Source: Chirona hameri
Lineage: Eukaryota > Arthropoda > Thecostraca > Balanomorpha > Balanidae
Reading direction: 5' to 3'
DNA length: 64,000 nucleotides
NCBI GenBank assembly: GCA_036785665.1
Contig: JAXIVJ010000524.1
Location: 148,501-212,500 of the forward strand
Of this stretch, positions 22,587 through 32,369 are shown one piece after another. The position numbers and the translations under genes were made by a program. The notes under the pieces are model-generated. The model saw nothing but the letters and a program-made list of their open reading frames with translations. It was not told where the DNA came from and ran no database searches. How positions within the stretch are numbered: the stretch's first letter is position 1; the number at the start of each line of letters is the position of its first letter.

Positions 22587-24148
22587 TTGTTGTTGTTGGT
22601 GGTGTTGTTTGTGTTGGTGTTGTTGGTGTTGTTGGTGTTGTTGGTGTTGTTGGTATTGTTGGTGGCGTTGATGTTGTTGGTGTTGTTGGTGTTGTTGGTG
22701 TTGTTGGTGTTTTTGGTGTTGTTGGTGCTGGTGGTGCTGGTGGTGTTGTTCTTGTTGTTGGTGTTGTTTGTGTTGTTGGTATTGTTGGTGTTGTTGGTGT
22801 TGTTGGTGTTGTTGGTGTTGTTGGTGTTGTTGGTGTTGGTGTTAGTGTTGTTGTTGGTGTTGTTGGTGTTGTCGGTGTTGTTGATGTTGTTGATGTTGTT
22901 GTTGTTGTTGGTGTTTTTGGCATTGTTGGTGTTATTGGTGTTGTGGGTGTTGTGGGTGTTGTTGATGTTGTTGGTGTTGTGGGTGTTGTTTGTGTTGTTT
23001 GTGTTTTTGGTGTTGTTAGTGTTGTTGGTGGTGTTGGTGGTGTTGGTGTTGTTGTTGTTGTTGTTGTTGTTGTTTTTGTTGTTGTTGGTGGTGTTGTTTG
23101 TGTTGGTATTGTTGGTGTTGTTGGTGTTGTTGGTGTTGTGGGTGGTGTTGGTGGTGGTTGTGGTGGTGGTGGTGGTGTTGGTGTTGGTGTTGTTGGTGTT
23201 GTTGGTGTTGTTGGTGCTGTTGGTGCTGTTGGTGTTGTTGGTGTTGTTGGTATTGTTGGTGTTGTTGGTGTTGTTGGTGTTGTTGGTGCTGGTGGTGTTG
23301 TTGGTGTTGTTGGTGTTGTTGTTGGTGTTGGTGGTGTTCGTGGTGTTGGTGGAGTTGGTGGAGTTGGTGTTGTTGGTGTTGTTGGTGTTGTTGGTGTTGT
23401 TGGTATTTTTGGTGGTGTTGGTGTTGTTGGTGTTGTTGGTGGTGTTGGTGGTGTTGGTGGTGTTGGTGGTGTTGGTGGTGTTGGTGGTGTTGGTGGTGTT
23501 GGTGGTGTTGGTGTGGTTGGTGTGGGTGGTGGTGTGTGTGTTGTTGGTGTTGGTGGTGTTGTTGGTGTTGTTGGTGTTGTTGATGTTGTTGATGTTGTTG
23601 GTGTTGTGGGTGTTGTGGGTGTTGTGGGTGTTGTTGGTGTTGTTGGTGTTGTTGGTGTTGTTGGTGTTGTTGGTGGTGTTGGTGGTGGTGTTGTTATTGG
23701 TGTTGGTGGTGGTGTTGATGTTGTTGGTGTTGTTTTGTGTTGTTGGTGTCGCTGGTGTTGTTGGTGTTTTTGGTGTTGTTGATGTTGTTGATGTTGTTGA
23801 TGTTGTTGATGTTGTTGATGTTGTTAATGTTGTTGGTGTTTTGTTGGTGTTGTTGGTGTTGTGGGTGTTGTGGATGTTGTGGATGTTGTGGGTGTTGTGG
23901 GTGTTGTGGGTGTTGTGGGTGTTGTGGGTGTTGTGGGTGTTGTGGGTGTTGTGGGTGTTGTGGATGTTGTGGATGTTTTGGATGTTGTGGGTGTTGTGGG
24001 TGTTGTTGGTGTTGTTGGTGTTGCTGGTGTTGTTGGTGTTGTTGGTGTTGGTGTTGTGGTGTTGTGGTGGTGTTGGTGTTGATGGGTGTTGTTGGTGTTG
24101 TTGGCGTTGTTGGTGTTGAGGGTGTGGGTATTGGTGTGTTTGTGGTTG
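20354..24148 (+). repeat. G/T nonamer array 6 (terminal, longest)
   Basis: About 420 nonamers including a (GTT)n run at about 22535-22590. It repeats the array-5 order (marker block near 21420) and then extends it. It ends abruptly at about 24148, where the usual exit sequence (TTTGTGGTTGTGGGTG) is cut after GTGGTTG and unrelated DNA (GTTAACAACTTTTCACG) follows. This is the right edge of the macrosatellite. Confidence 0.95.
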
Positions 24149-24521
24149 GTTAACAACTTTTCACGCTGACAAAACAGAGCAAAATTCACTGACATGGCCA
24201 CACCCTGAGAAAAATCCTGCCTACATGCCTGAACTGGGGGTGCTGCATAAACTAAGTTTTCTTTAGAACATTCCAAATCAGAATTCCGAGGGGAATGATG
24301 TCACAGGCATTTCTTTAGTAATTCAACTGCACTGTGATATCAGTATTGACCTCAGTCTTGACCTAAGGTCAGTACAAGTAAGAAATCTCAGAATGATGTA
24401 ATTGATACATCTTGTAATGGGTCTTGACGAGAGGAGCCATAGATCTTTAGGTCATTCAATCAAAATTTATGAGCAAACCCCCTATTTTTGCGCAAGCACT
24501 ATGCAAAAATGACCAAATTTG
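24149..24521. other. Unassigned sequence at the macrosatellite edge
   Basis: Ordinary-composition DNA with no convincing ORF, splice pair or terminal repeat. It contains one TTGACCTAAGGTCAGTAC stretch related to the AGGTCA-rich elements downstream. Confidence 0.5.
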
Positions 24522-24660
24522 ATGTCAAATCTCACAAAAAAGACGGGTTTCGTATCCGACCCCCTCAGATTGTGAGAAAAATTGGTACACTTGTAATGTC
24601 GAGTGAAAGAAACATGCACACCAACTTTTAGGTCCGGGTGACCTCTAAGGTCAGATTTAG

Positions 24661-24676
24661 AGGTCATCAAAGGTCA
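24661..24676 (+). promoter_or_regulatory. DR4 nuclear-receptor-type motif (TE-borne)
   Basis: AGGTCATCAAAGGTCA is two perfect half-sites spaced by 4 bp, the arrangement classically bound by TR/LXR-type receptors with RXR. The inverted copy is at 25659-25674, and the same motif occurs in both piggyBac-like copies at 40184-40199 and 53382-53397. Binding is inference only. Confidence 0.4.
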
Positions 24677-24805
24677 CGATTTTTTTTGCGTACATTGTAT
24701 CAATCAGACGCTTATATCTTCTGTGTTAATGGACTTAGCGGAATCACACTTCTATCGAATACTCTACAGGGTTTTACCATTCGTAAAAACTTTAAAAACA
24801 TCACA

Positions 24806-24818
24806 TGACCTTTGACCT
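24806..24818 (-). promoter_or_regulatory. DR1 nuclear-receptor-type motif (TE-borne)
   Basis: TGACCTTTGACCT is the complement of AGGTCA-A-AGGTCA, the DR1 consensus associated with HNF4, PPAR-RXR and COUP-TF type receptors. The inverted-arm copy is at 25518-25530. Function is inferred from the consensus only. Confidence 0.4.
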
Positions 24819-25854
24819 TACAAGGTCAAAGTCGTGAAATGTATTTTTTAAATATTTTGCCTCGTAAAAAGGCCAAACTTGGTACAAGGAATGAGCTCGA
24901 CATCCTGTAGGAATGTGCAGAAAAAAGGGGCGGAGACTTTTCAACTTTTTGAGATACCGCCCTTTGAGTATGGCAAGGTAGTGGGACATACAAATGCCCC
25001 GAGGCTATTTCCATGTTGCTTGCGATAATGTGGGTTTCTCTGGCCCGATTGACGTGAAAATTTGTGGGTAGCTTCCATTTGATGTGTATTGAGTTTCCGA
25101 GTTTTCAGATCGATTTGACCTCGCATGACCACACATGACTTCACATGACTTCATATTACCTCACATGACCTCACATGACCTTGTAATAGTGTATGACCCA
25201 CAGATACGTATTACCAATGCTAGGAACCGCTCTTAAATCACGTTACGCGATTGTGAGGTCATGCGAGGTCATGCTTCACGTTAATCGGGCCAGAGAAATC
25301 CGCATTATCGCAAGCAACATGGAAATAACCTCGGGGCATTTGTCTGTCTCACTCCATTGTCATACTCAACGGGCGGTATCTCAAAAAGTTAAAAAGTCTC
25401 CCCCCTTTTTTCTGCACATTCTTAGAGGACGTCGAGGTCATTCTGTGTACCAAGTTTGACCTTTTTACGAGGCAAAATATTAAAAAAATAAATACATTTT
25501 ACGACTTTGACCTTGTAAGGTCAAAGGTCACGTGATTTTTTTCTCGACTTTTCCGAATGGTGAAACCCTGTAGAGTATTCGATAAAAGTTTGATTCCGCT
25601 AAGTCCATTAACACAGAAGATATAAGCGTTTGATTGATACAAAGTACGCAGAAAATCGTGACCTTTGATGACCTCTAAATTTGACCTTAGAGGTCACCCG
25701 GACCTAAAAGTGGGTGTGCATGTTTCTTTCATTTGACACTACACGTGTACCAATTTTTATCAAAATCGGAGGGGGTCGGGGTTTTTCTTGTGCGATCTGA
25801 CATGGAACCAGGGCACATGCCCGGCGAACCATCCAGTAAGCTAAGTGTGCCTCC

Positions 25855-26640
25855 TGGAGGAAGTACGTCCGACAGCTAAACTGTTCGTCACCAGTGTCTC
25901 CGGTGTGGTCCCGCATAAAACGTATTTCGGACCGCTTTTCTGCACCTCCCCTTCCGGTGCTTGAGGTGCGTGGCGACTGGCGAGCAGCTTTTGCGTCCTG
26001 CTCTGTAGCCAACGAGATCGCTCGTGCGCTTGCTGAACGCTGTGGGACAGGTGTAAATTACTCATTTCTTGCGTTTGCAAAGTCGTGCGTCCAAATCGGT
26101 CGACTCCTTCACCTCCGAACAGCTGACCTACAACCAGCCGTTTTCGTCGTTCGAGTTGAGGTCAGCTGCAAACAAGCTTCGGAGTGTGTCTGAGGGTCCC
26201 GATGAGGTCCACAACGACATGCCACGCCATCTTCCAAGCTGTGCACTCGAGGGTCTCCTTGCGGTCTTCAATCGTCTGTGGCTGGAAGGCGAGTTTCCGA
26301 ATGCCTGGCGAGAGGCTGTGGTTGTGCCACTCCTCAAAGCTGGTAAAAGTGGTCTAGACCCACTCCATTACATGCCCATTTCGTTGACATCATGTCTGTG
26401 CAAGCTGATGGAGAAGCTAGTAAACGTCCGTCTTTTATGTTTTTGTTTTTGTTTTTTTAGAGAGCAACAACATTTTACACCAGCTCAGTGCGGTTTTAGG
26501 AAGAGCCGTAGTACCGTCGACCACCTTTTAACATTGGATACTGTTATCCGCTCCGCTTGTAAGCAACGCTGTCACATGGGTACTGCCTTCTTCGACGTAG
26601 AGGGCGCCTACGACACGACGTGGCGTCATGGGATTCTTTT
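25855..26640 (+). pseudogene. LINE pre-RT and reverse transcriptase, N-terminal part
   Basis: The translation shows a typical LINE pre-RT stretch (WRKYVRQLN, then VWSRIKRIS) in frame 1. After a frameshift near 26065-26080 it continues in frame 2 with RT motifs: FPNAWREAVVVPLLKAGKSG, ISLTSCLCKLMEKLVN, QCGFRKSRSTVDHLL, and the motif-A block FFDVEGAYDTTW (26588-26623), which keeps the first catalytic Asp. A T-rich insertion at about 26436-26458 disrupts the region after NVRL. The frame ends at the TTAA site where the MITE inserted (26639-26642). The enzyme would copy element RNA into DNA at the target site; this copy cannot do so. Confidence 0.85.
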
Positions 26641-26642
26641 AA

Positions 26643-27750
26643 AGGGAAATAATGACCTTTTCCCACAAAAATGGAGTTAGCACTTGAAATCGCCAGACGA
26701 GACCAAAATATATTGTAAATTCATCACATTTTGCATGAAAACTTCCCTACCGAAAGATATTTCAAGTTAAAGTTGATAAGCGTTCCACACTTTTAACGAC
26801 CGGTACTTGCAAGTACTTTTGGTCCTCATCAAACTGCGGGCTTTTCCCGTATTGTTTTTGTACGCAATGGAGTGGAAAATATATTGTGCGTTCTACTCGT
26901 TGTGATTATATGCCCGGCGATCTTCTAAAACTAACAGCGATTGGAAAAAGTGGCAATAAAATCGGAAGCTCATCGATGCACATCAACGGCGGCATAGTTA
27001 GTGGTTGCGACCCTCAATTTGTGAAAATCGATTCATTTGTTTTCAACATTAGGAGTTTTGTATAATTTGTCTGTGGCTGTATATAACACTATGCTTTATA
27101 TTATCATGAAAAATAATAATTTTCCCCCCAAAAAACTAACAAACAATAACACAAAACTGGCAATTAATTCGGAAGCTCATCGATGCACATCGACGGCGAC
27201 CTATTTAGCGTCGGCGATTTGTTGACAAAGTCATTGTCATGCTTCTCGGCGCACTTAACCATTGTGGCGAGTTGTTCCTGATTAGTATACCCAAGTCCCG
27301 CAGCAGGCTTTGTTAATGACGTCACTGGTGCCATTCTTGTGTAGCATTGCAGAATATATCTGATTTTGAGTTGAAAGCTAATTAAAGACTTATTCAAATA
27401 GTTTGAATTTTCTTGTTAATCATTATTAAAGGTATTTTATCACTGTATTTCATAGTAGTTGACACTTCAGAAACTTATGACGTAATAATATTGTATCCAA
27501 TATGCATTTCCCTCGCCTTTTGCTATTGTGGCGCAGTGCCGAGTGCTTTGCGAATACTGGTAGGGAAGGACGAATTTGTCAATGACCTTCATGAAGTACA
27601 CAAGGTACTTGTTTTGTATTTTTCCAAACTTACAGCTTTGAATTTGGGAATAATTTTATTTAATTCCTAAATTTAAATAAAGTAATTTTAAAACCATAAC
27701 GGTAGCCTAAGAAATTGTTGCTAACAAAATCAAAAGGTCATTATTTCCCT
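26643..27750. mobile_element. TTAA-flanked MITE (AGGGA family) inserted in the LINE
   Basis: A 1108-bp AT-rich insertion with terminal inverted repeats starting AGGGAAATAATGACCTTTT, matched in reverse at 27732-27750, and flanked by TTAA on both sides (26639-26642 and 27751-27754). The LINE reading frame resumes directly after the right TTAA, so the insertion postdates the LINE. A CRE-like TGACGTCA lies at 27317-27324. Short ORFs show no transposase signature, so it is non-autonomous, in the TTAA-target (piggyBac-like) style. Confidence 0.88.
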
Positions 27751-27754
27751 TTAA

Positions 27755-28106
27755 AGGTTTGTAACCATGGTATTCGTGGCCCCTTAGGCCGTTTCTAGCA
27801 TAACTTTTTACTGGAGCGTTTTTTTGTTGTCTCGAGTGCGCGTAGGCAATCAGTTTTCTGACCGCCTTTTATAGGAGAATGGGGTGCCGCAGTGCGGCGT
27901 TCTCAGTGTTGCTCTATTCGCCCTCATGATTAATGATGCTGGGAATTAACTGCCTCAGTTTGTGGGACACTCGTTGTTTGTGGACGATTTAGCATAAGCA
28001 ACATTTTAAAACTCTTAGAGACAAGTGTTTTAAAGCCCTCAATATTTTAAAGTATGTCTCTCGTACCACGTATGGCTCAGACAGCAGCGCTTCTTCTTTT
28101 GTAACG
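27755..28106 (+). pseudogene. LINE reverse transcriptase, C-terminal part
   Basis: It resumes after the MITE with NHGIRGPL, then the RT block NGVPQCGVLSVLLFALMIND at about 27878-27937, and FVDDLA at about 27977-27994. FVDD is the motif-C catalytic pair, with both Asp retained. Several stops and frameshifts separate these blocks. The region after FVDDLA (KCFKALNILKYVS-like) matches the usual LINE thumb position. Confidence 0.82.
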
Positions 28107-28480
28107 GTGTCTGATTCGTTCAAAGCTTGGCTATGCTCCATTGTCTATGACGGCGCTTGTTCCACAAGCAAGCGCCTATTGGACACTGTACACAACACTG
28201 CGTTGCGTATAGTGACAGTGGCTTTTCGAACGTCACCCATCCACTGCATTCCAGCTGAAGTTCATGAGCTTCCGTTATGTCACAGGCGCAGCCTGCTCGG
28301 CAGGCGCTATGTCTGTAAGCTGCGGCAGCTGCCTACTCACCCGACTTACCAGCAGTTTTGTTTTGCTCGTCGTGCGTTGGCAGTGTTCCGGGACAGCAGG
28401 GTGTTACGCTCCACTCCGTTCTGTGTGAGGTCACGTGAACTGTTCGATGATGCTGGTATTGGTCTGCGTGGAATCGCCAG
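28107..28480 (+). pseudogene. LINE post-RT linker
   Basis: An open stretch containing VYDGACSTSKRLLDTVHNTA, LRIVTVAFRTSPI, ELPLCHRRSLLGRRYV and KLRQLPTHP. This is the conserved spacer between RT and RNase H in I- and Jockey-like LINEs (consensus around LD.VHN.ALR..GAFRTSP and RR..L...Y). It runs in frame until the 46-bp minisatellite begins. Confidence 0.8.
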
Positions 28481-29578
28481 GATGACGCCGCTGCGTGTTC
28501 CACCATTGGAGCTGGTCACACCCCAGGATGACGCCGCTGCGTGTTCCACCATGGGAGCTGGTCACACCCCAGGATGATGCCGTTGTGAGTTCCACCATGG
28601 GAGCTGGTCACACCCCAGGATGACGCCGCTGCGTGTTCCACCATGGGAGCTGGTCACACCCCAGGATGATGCCGTTGTGAGTTCCACCATGGCAGCTGGT
28701 CACACCCCAGGATGACGCCGCTGCGTGTTCCACCATGGGAGCTGGTCACACCCCAGGATGATGCCGTTGTGAGTTCCACCATGGGAGCTGGTCACACCCC
28801 ATGATGACGCCGCTGTGAGTTCCACCATGGGAGCTGGTCACACCCCATGATGACGCCGCTGTGAGTTCCACCATGGGAGCTGGTCACACCCCAGGATGAC
28901 GCCGCTGCGTGTTCCACCATGGCAGCTGGTCACACCCCAGGATGACGCCGCTGTGAGTTCCACCATGGGGGCTGGTCACACCCCAGGATGACGCCGCTGC
29001 GTGTTCCACCATGAGAGCTGGTCACACCCCAGGATGACGCCGCTGTGAGTTCCACCATGGCAGCTGGTCACACTCCAGGATGACGCCGCTGCGTGTTTCA
29101 CCATGGCAGCTGGTCACACCATAGGAAAACGCCGCTGCGTGTTCCACCATGGGAGCTGGTCACACCCCAGGATGACGCCGCTGCGTGTTCCACCATGGCA
29201 GCTGGTCACACCCCAGGATGACGCCGCTGTGAGTTCCACCATGGGGGCTGGTCACACCCCAGGATGACGCCGCTGCGTGTTCCACTATGGCAGCTGGTCA
29301 CACCCCAGGATGACGCCGCTGCGTGTTCCACCATGGGAGCTGGTCACACCCCAGGATGACGCCGCTGTGAGTTCCACCATGGGAGCTGGTCACACCCCAG
29401 GATGACGCCGCTGCGTGTTCCACCATGGGAGCTGGTCACACCCCAGTATGACGTCGCTGCGTGTTCCACCATGGCAGCTGGTCACACCCCAGGATGACGC
29501 CGCTGCGTGTTCCACCATGGCAGCTGGTCACACCCCAGTATGACGCCGCTGCGTGTTCCACTATGGGAGCTGGTCACA
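28481..29578 (+). repeat. 46-bp minisatellite expanded inside the LINE ORF
   Basis: About 24 units of 46 bp with alternating variants: GACGCCGCTGCGTGTTCC versus GATGCCGTTGTGAGTTCC, then ACCATGGGAGCTGGTCACAC. The first unit continues the linker reading frame (ARMTPLRVPP) and the sequence after the last unit continues towards RNase H, so the array grew from a single LINE segment. Because 46 is not a multiple of 3, each added unit shifts the frame; it could only have expanded after loss of coding constraint. Confidence 0.93.
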
Positions 29579-30290
29579 CCCACCATAAATGTGTCCCCCG
29601 CCGAGTTTACGAAAAGCAATACTTCGCCGAGCGAGCTCCGCAGCCGTGCTTTAGAGGTTATAGGCTCTTAATAATAGCTATACTCACACGTACACTGACG
29701 GGTCCAAAGCTGACGCAGGAGTTGGCTGCGTTTTCATTATGGGCCTCACTACCCGGTCGTTCTCTTTGCCATTCCACACCACAGTGTATGCATCGGAGCT
29801 AGTCGTGAGATACACAAGGCGGCGTGTTTTATTGAGGTCTGCGAGGGTACTCGCTATGTGATTTTTAGCGACTCGCTCAGTAGCCTTTTGAGGCTGAGTG
29901 CTTTTAATCCATCTAATCCCATCCCTTTATACAGGATATTTTATAAAGTTCTCACGTCTCTCGACCGCGCAGGGAAGTCAATCGTGCTCTGTTGGGTTCC
30001 TTGACACGTGGGCAATGGGCATAGCAGGAAACGAGCAGGCAGATCAGGCCGCCACGAGGGCCACACGAGCACCATGCACTCGCTCGCTACCGTTACCTGC
30101 CACGGACTTGTTCCCTGCCACGGACTTGTTCTCTGCATGCAAAGAGTACGTGCGCAGAAAGTGGCAGGAGACATGGGACGAGGTGGCTTCTACTCAGCTA
30201 CAGGTGCAGCTCAGTACAGCTACAGCTCTACAGCTCAGGTGGGACGAGGTGGCTTCTACTCAGCTACAACTATTGAGCTAAAGGCTGAGT
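29579..30290 (+). pseudogene. LINE RNase H domain (broken)
   Basis: RNase H family I signature: TDGSKADAGVGCVF from 29694, with the catalytic Asp in TDGS; then a Glu in VYASEL; then FSDSLSSLL with the third acidic residue. A frameshift separates the Glu and FSDS blocks. The CWVP segment near 29990-30000 is followed by a stop (TGA where Ser is usual) and a one-base shift before GIAGNEQADQAA. This domain would remove RNA from the RNA:DNA hybrid during retrotransposition. A 40-bp segment (GACGAGGTGGCTTCTACTCA) is duplicated at about 30178-30270. Confidence 0.85.
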
Positions 30291-30299
30291 AGTTGAAGC

Positions 30300-30635
30300 C
30301 GCAGCTTGCCCCATGACATTCTGTCTCTCGCAAGTCGAGAGCGGAAGAAGTTTCCCTATGCCGACTTCGTATTGGCCACACTTATGCCACGCACAAATAT
30401 CTGATGTGCGGAGAGGAGCGGCCGTGCTGCCCTCGATGTGGATTGTGGGGAAGCTTTAACAGTCCGTGATGTGCTGCCGAGATGTCTTGCCGACATCTGT
30501 CTAATGAACGGACAAGGTTTTTTTGGTTCCAGCGGCCTTAGTCTGCAGGATGTTATGAGCAACGATTCGTGCCACACTTCTGAGATTTTTCGTTTTCTTG
30601 CTCACGTTCGTTTTCCTGTGATCTCCGTTTCGTAG
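30300..30635 (+). pseudogene. LINE C-terminal Cys-rich tail
   Basis: Fragments in changing frames match the usual end of I-like LINE ORF2: TRLRIGHTYATHKYLMCGEE, then CCPRCG with LTVRDVLPRC, then SNDSCHTSEIFRFL before a TAG at 30635. The Cys pattern resembles the zinc-knuckle-like motif after RNase H. Followed by a roughly 230-bp 3' UTR and the ATC tail. Confidence 0.72.
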
Positions 30636-31131
30636 TTTTTGTACCGCCCGTTTTTTTTGTCTGCACGCGTATTCTTCACGGTTTTCGATCGTTTACTCGT
30701 CGAGTGCGCAGTATTCTCACAATCCATTTGCTTTCCCCTACTGAGGGAACGATCGTTTGATTTGATTTGATCGTTTGATGAACGATCGTTTGCTATGAGG
30801 CAGGTTGCTAACTAAAGGTTATGGGCGCCATATCACCTAGCAGTTTGTCGCCTCCAGGCCCAAATCATCATCATCATCATCATTATTGCACAACTCGTTT
30901 CAGCTCCTCAGATTAGGTACCCTATGCATCAATGTTGTTCAAAATAGGTGATAAGAGGGTGTTATTGGTCGATCTGTTGTGGCCCCATTTGTCATATCAA
31001 TGTCATTCCTTTCCTGCCAGCAGAAACTAAGGTAGATAATTGATACTTGCTATCCATAGGAAATTTGGACCAACAGTGTCAGGTCTCCCATGAAACTGCC
31101 TTATATAATTAACACACTTTTTCATTTTCAG

Positions 31132-31215
31132 GATGAATATCATGAAGTAATTGGAGTGGATTTGAAGCATTACATCCTATGTGAGCGTCTGGATATGTTT
31201 CCAGACATAGAACAG
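31132..31215 (+). CDS. Putative internal exon, unknown gene
   Basis: An 84-bp open segment bounded by a pyrimidine-rich tract ending TTTTCAG and a donor GTATGA, encoding 28 residues (DEYHEVIGVDLKHYILCERL followed by DMFPDIEQ), phase 0 on both sides. Codon use looks protein-like, in contrast to the surrounding repeats. I do not recognise the protein. It could be an upstream exon of the gene whose exons lie at 54859 and 61403, since the phases are compatible, or an isolated relic. Transcript or homology evidence is needed. Confidence 0.42.
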
Positions 31216-31317
31216 GTATGACAAGCAAGAGTTTGTTACTATATAGGCCACCATATAGGCAAATGTTACATATAGGCAAAGGCCACCTTCCGAAAGTTGG
31301 GGCGGGGGGGGGGGGGG

Positions 31318-31745
31318 ATCAGTGGCGGATCCACAGGGGCCATGCCCCCTCCCCCTTCAGCCTCGAAGGGGCCCAAGAGGGCCCATAGCCGATCGAAGTG
31401 ACTCTAAACTAATTTCACCCCGTTTTTAAACAAATCGCAAGTACATTTTCCCACTCTGACCTCCAGAGGGCTCATTCTGGCCTCCAGAGAGCCCACTTTG
31501 GTCTCCGTAGGGGCCACTCCGGCCTCCAGAGGGCCCACTGACCTCCAAAGGGCCCATTCCGGCTTGCATAGGGCCCATTCTGGTTTATAGAGGCCCATTT
31601 TAGCGTGTGAAAGACATTGTGAACTAAAAGGGTCCATTCTGACCTACATGTGTCTTCAAGGTCAAAAGGGCCCACCAAGGTTTCAGGGCCCCACTAAGGC
31701 CTGATGGGCCCACCGACGCCTGGGGGGGGGGGGGCACTTTGCTAC
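31318..31745. repeat. hAT-like left end with degenerate ~30-bp minisatellite
   Basis: CAGTGGCGGATCC at 31320 resembles the left terminus of the G-rich hAT-like elements seen elsewhere in the window, but no matching right end or 8-bp duplication was found. It is followed at about 31440-31700 by degenerate GGGCCCATTCTGGCCTCCAGA repeats and a G-run. The same kind of GGCCC minisatellite fills the hAT-like elements at 41.9 and 48.2 kb. Confidence 0.5.
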
Positions 31746-31791
31746 GTGGCCCCCTCCTTGACCGAATCCTCCTCCCCTCCCCTCCTCGACC

Positions 31792-32369
31792 GAGGGGAGG
31801 GGAGGGGAGGGGAGGGGAGGGGAGGGGAGAAGAGGGGAGAAGAGGGGAGAAGAGGGGAGGGGAGAAGAGGGGAGAAGAGGGGAGAAGAGGGGAGAAGAGG
31901 GGAGAAGAGGGGAGAAGAGGGGAGGGGAGGGGAGGGGAGGGGAGGGGAGGGGAGGGGAGGGGAGGGGAGGGGAGGGGAGGGGAGGGGAGGGGAGGGGAGG
32001 GGAGGGGAGGGGAGGGGAAGGGAGGGGAAGGTAGGGGAAGGGAGGGGAAGGGAGGGGAAGGGAGGGGAGGAGAGGAGAGGAGAGGAGAGGAGAGGAGAGG
32101 AGAGGAGAGGAGAGGAGGGGAGGGGAGAGGAGGGGAGAGGAGGGGAGGGGAGGGGAGGGGAGGGGAGGGGAGGGGAGGGGAGGGGAGGGGAGGGGAGGGG
32201 AGGGGAGGGGAGGGGAGGGGAGGGGAGGGGAGGGGAGGGGAGGGGAGGGGAGGGAAGGGAGGGAGGGAGGGAGGGAGGGAGGGAGGGAGGGAGGGAGGGA
32301 GGGAGGGAGGGAGGGAGGGAGGGAGGGAGGGAGGGAGGGAGGGAGGGAGGGAGGGGAGGAGGAGGGGAA
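31792..32369 (+). repeat. 578-bp purine tract, (GGGGA)n / (GAGGA)n / (GGGA)n
   Basis: Plus strand almost exclusively purine (one T at 32032): GGGGA pentamers with GAAGA variants, a GAGGA block at about 32067-32113, GGGGA again, then GGGA tetramers. The left edge carries a short inverted CCTCCCCTCC, so a hairpin can form across 31770-31810. Strong potential for H-DNA or G-quadruplex; the three-sub-block structure suggests successive slippage expansions. Confidence 0.95.

Larger units (their letters stand above)
24522..25803. mobile_element. Fold-back (inverted-repeat) element, AGGTCA-rich
   Basis: The left arm (about 24522-25060) and right arm (about 25274-25803) are inverted copies with substitutions and small indels. 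Matching landmarks include TTGGTACAC/GTGTACCAA, the tract around CCTGTAGAGTATTCG, TTTACGAGGCAAAATA and TCTGGCCCGATT/AATCGGGCCAGA. The 210-bp centre holds repeated CATGACCTCA units. Each arm holds a perfect DR4 and a perfect DR1 of AGGTCA. No ORF is present, so it is non-autonomous. Its right end abuts the 5' break of the LINE at about 25804; no target duplication was identified. Confidence 0.8.
25804..30889 (+). mobile_element. Decayed non-LTR retrotransposon (I-clade-like LINE)
   Basis: A 5'-truncated LINE. In order it holds a pre-RT region, a reverse transcriptase split by a 1.1-kb MITE, a post-RT linker, an in-ORF minisatellite, an RNase H domain, a Cys-rich C-terminus ending near 30635, and a 3' UTR finishing in (ATC)n at about 30867-30888. 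RNase H downstream of RT and a microsatellite tail fit I-group non-LTR elements. Multiple stops and frameshifts show it is inactive. The apurinic endonuclease and any ORF1 are missing, so the copy is truncated or the fold-back element marks the break. Confidence 0.88.
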
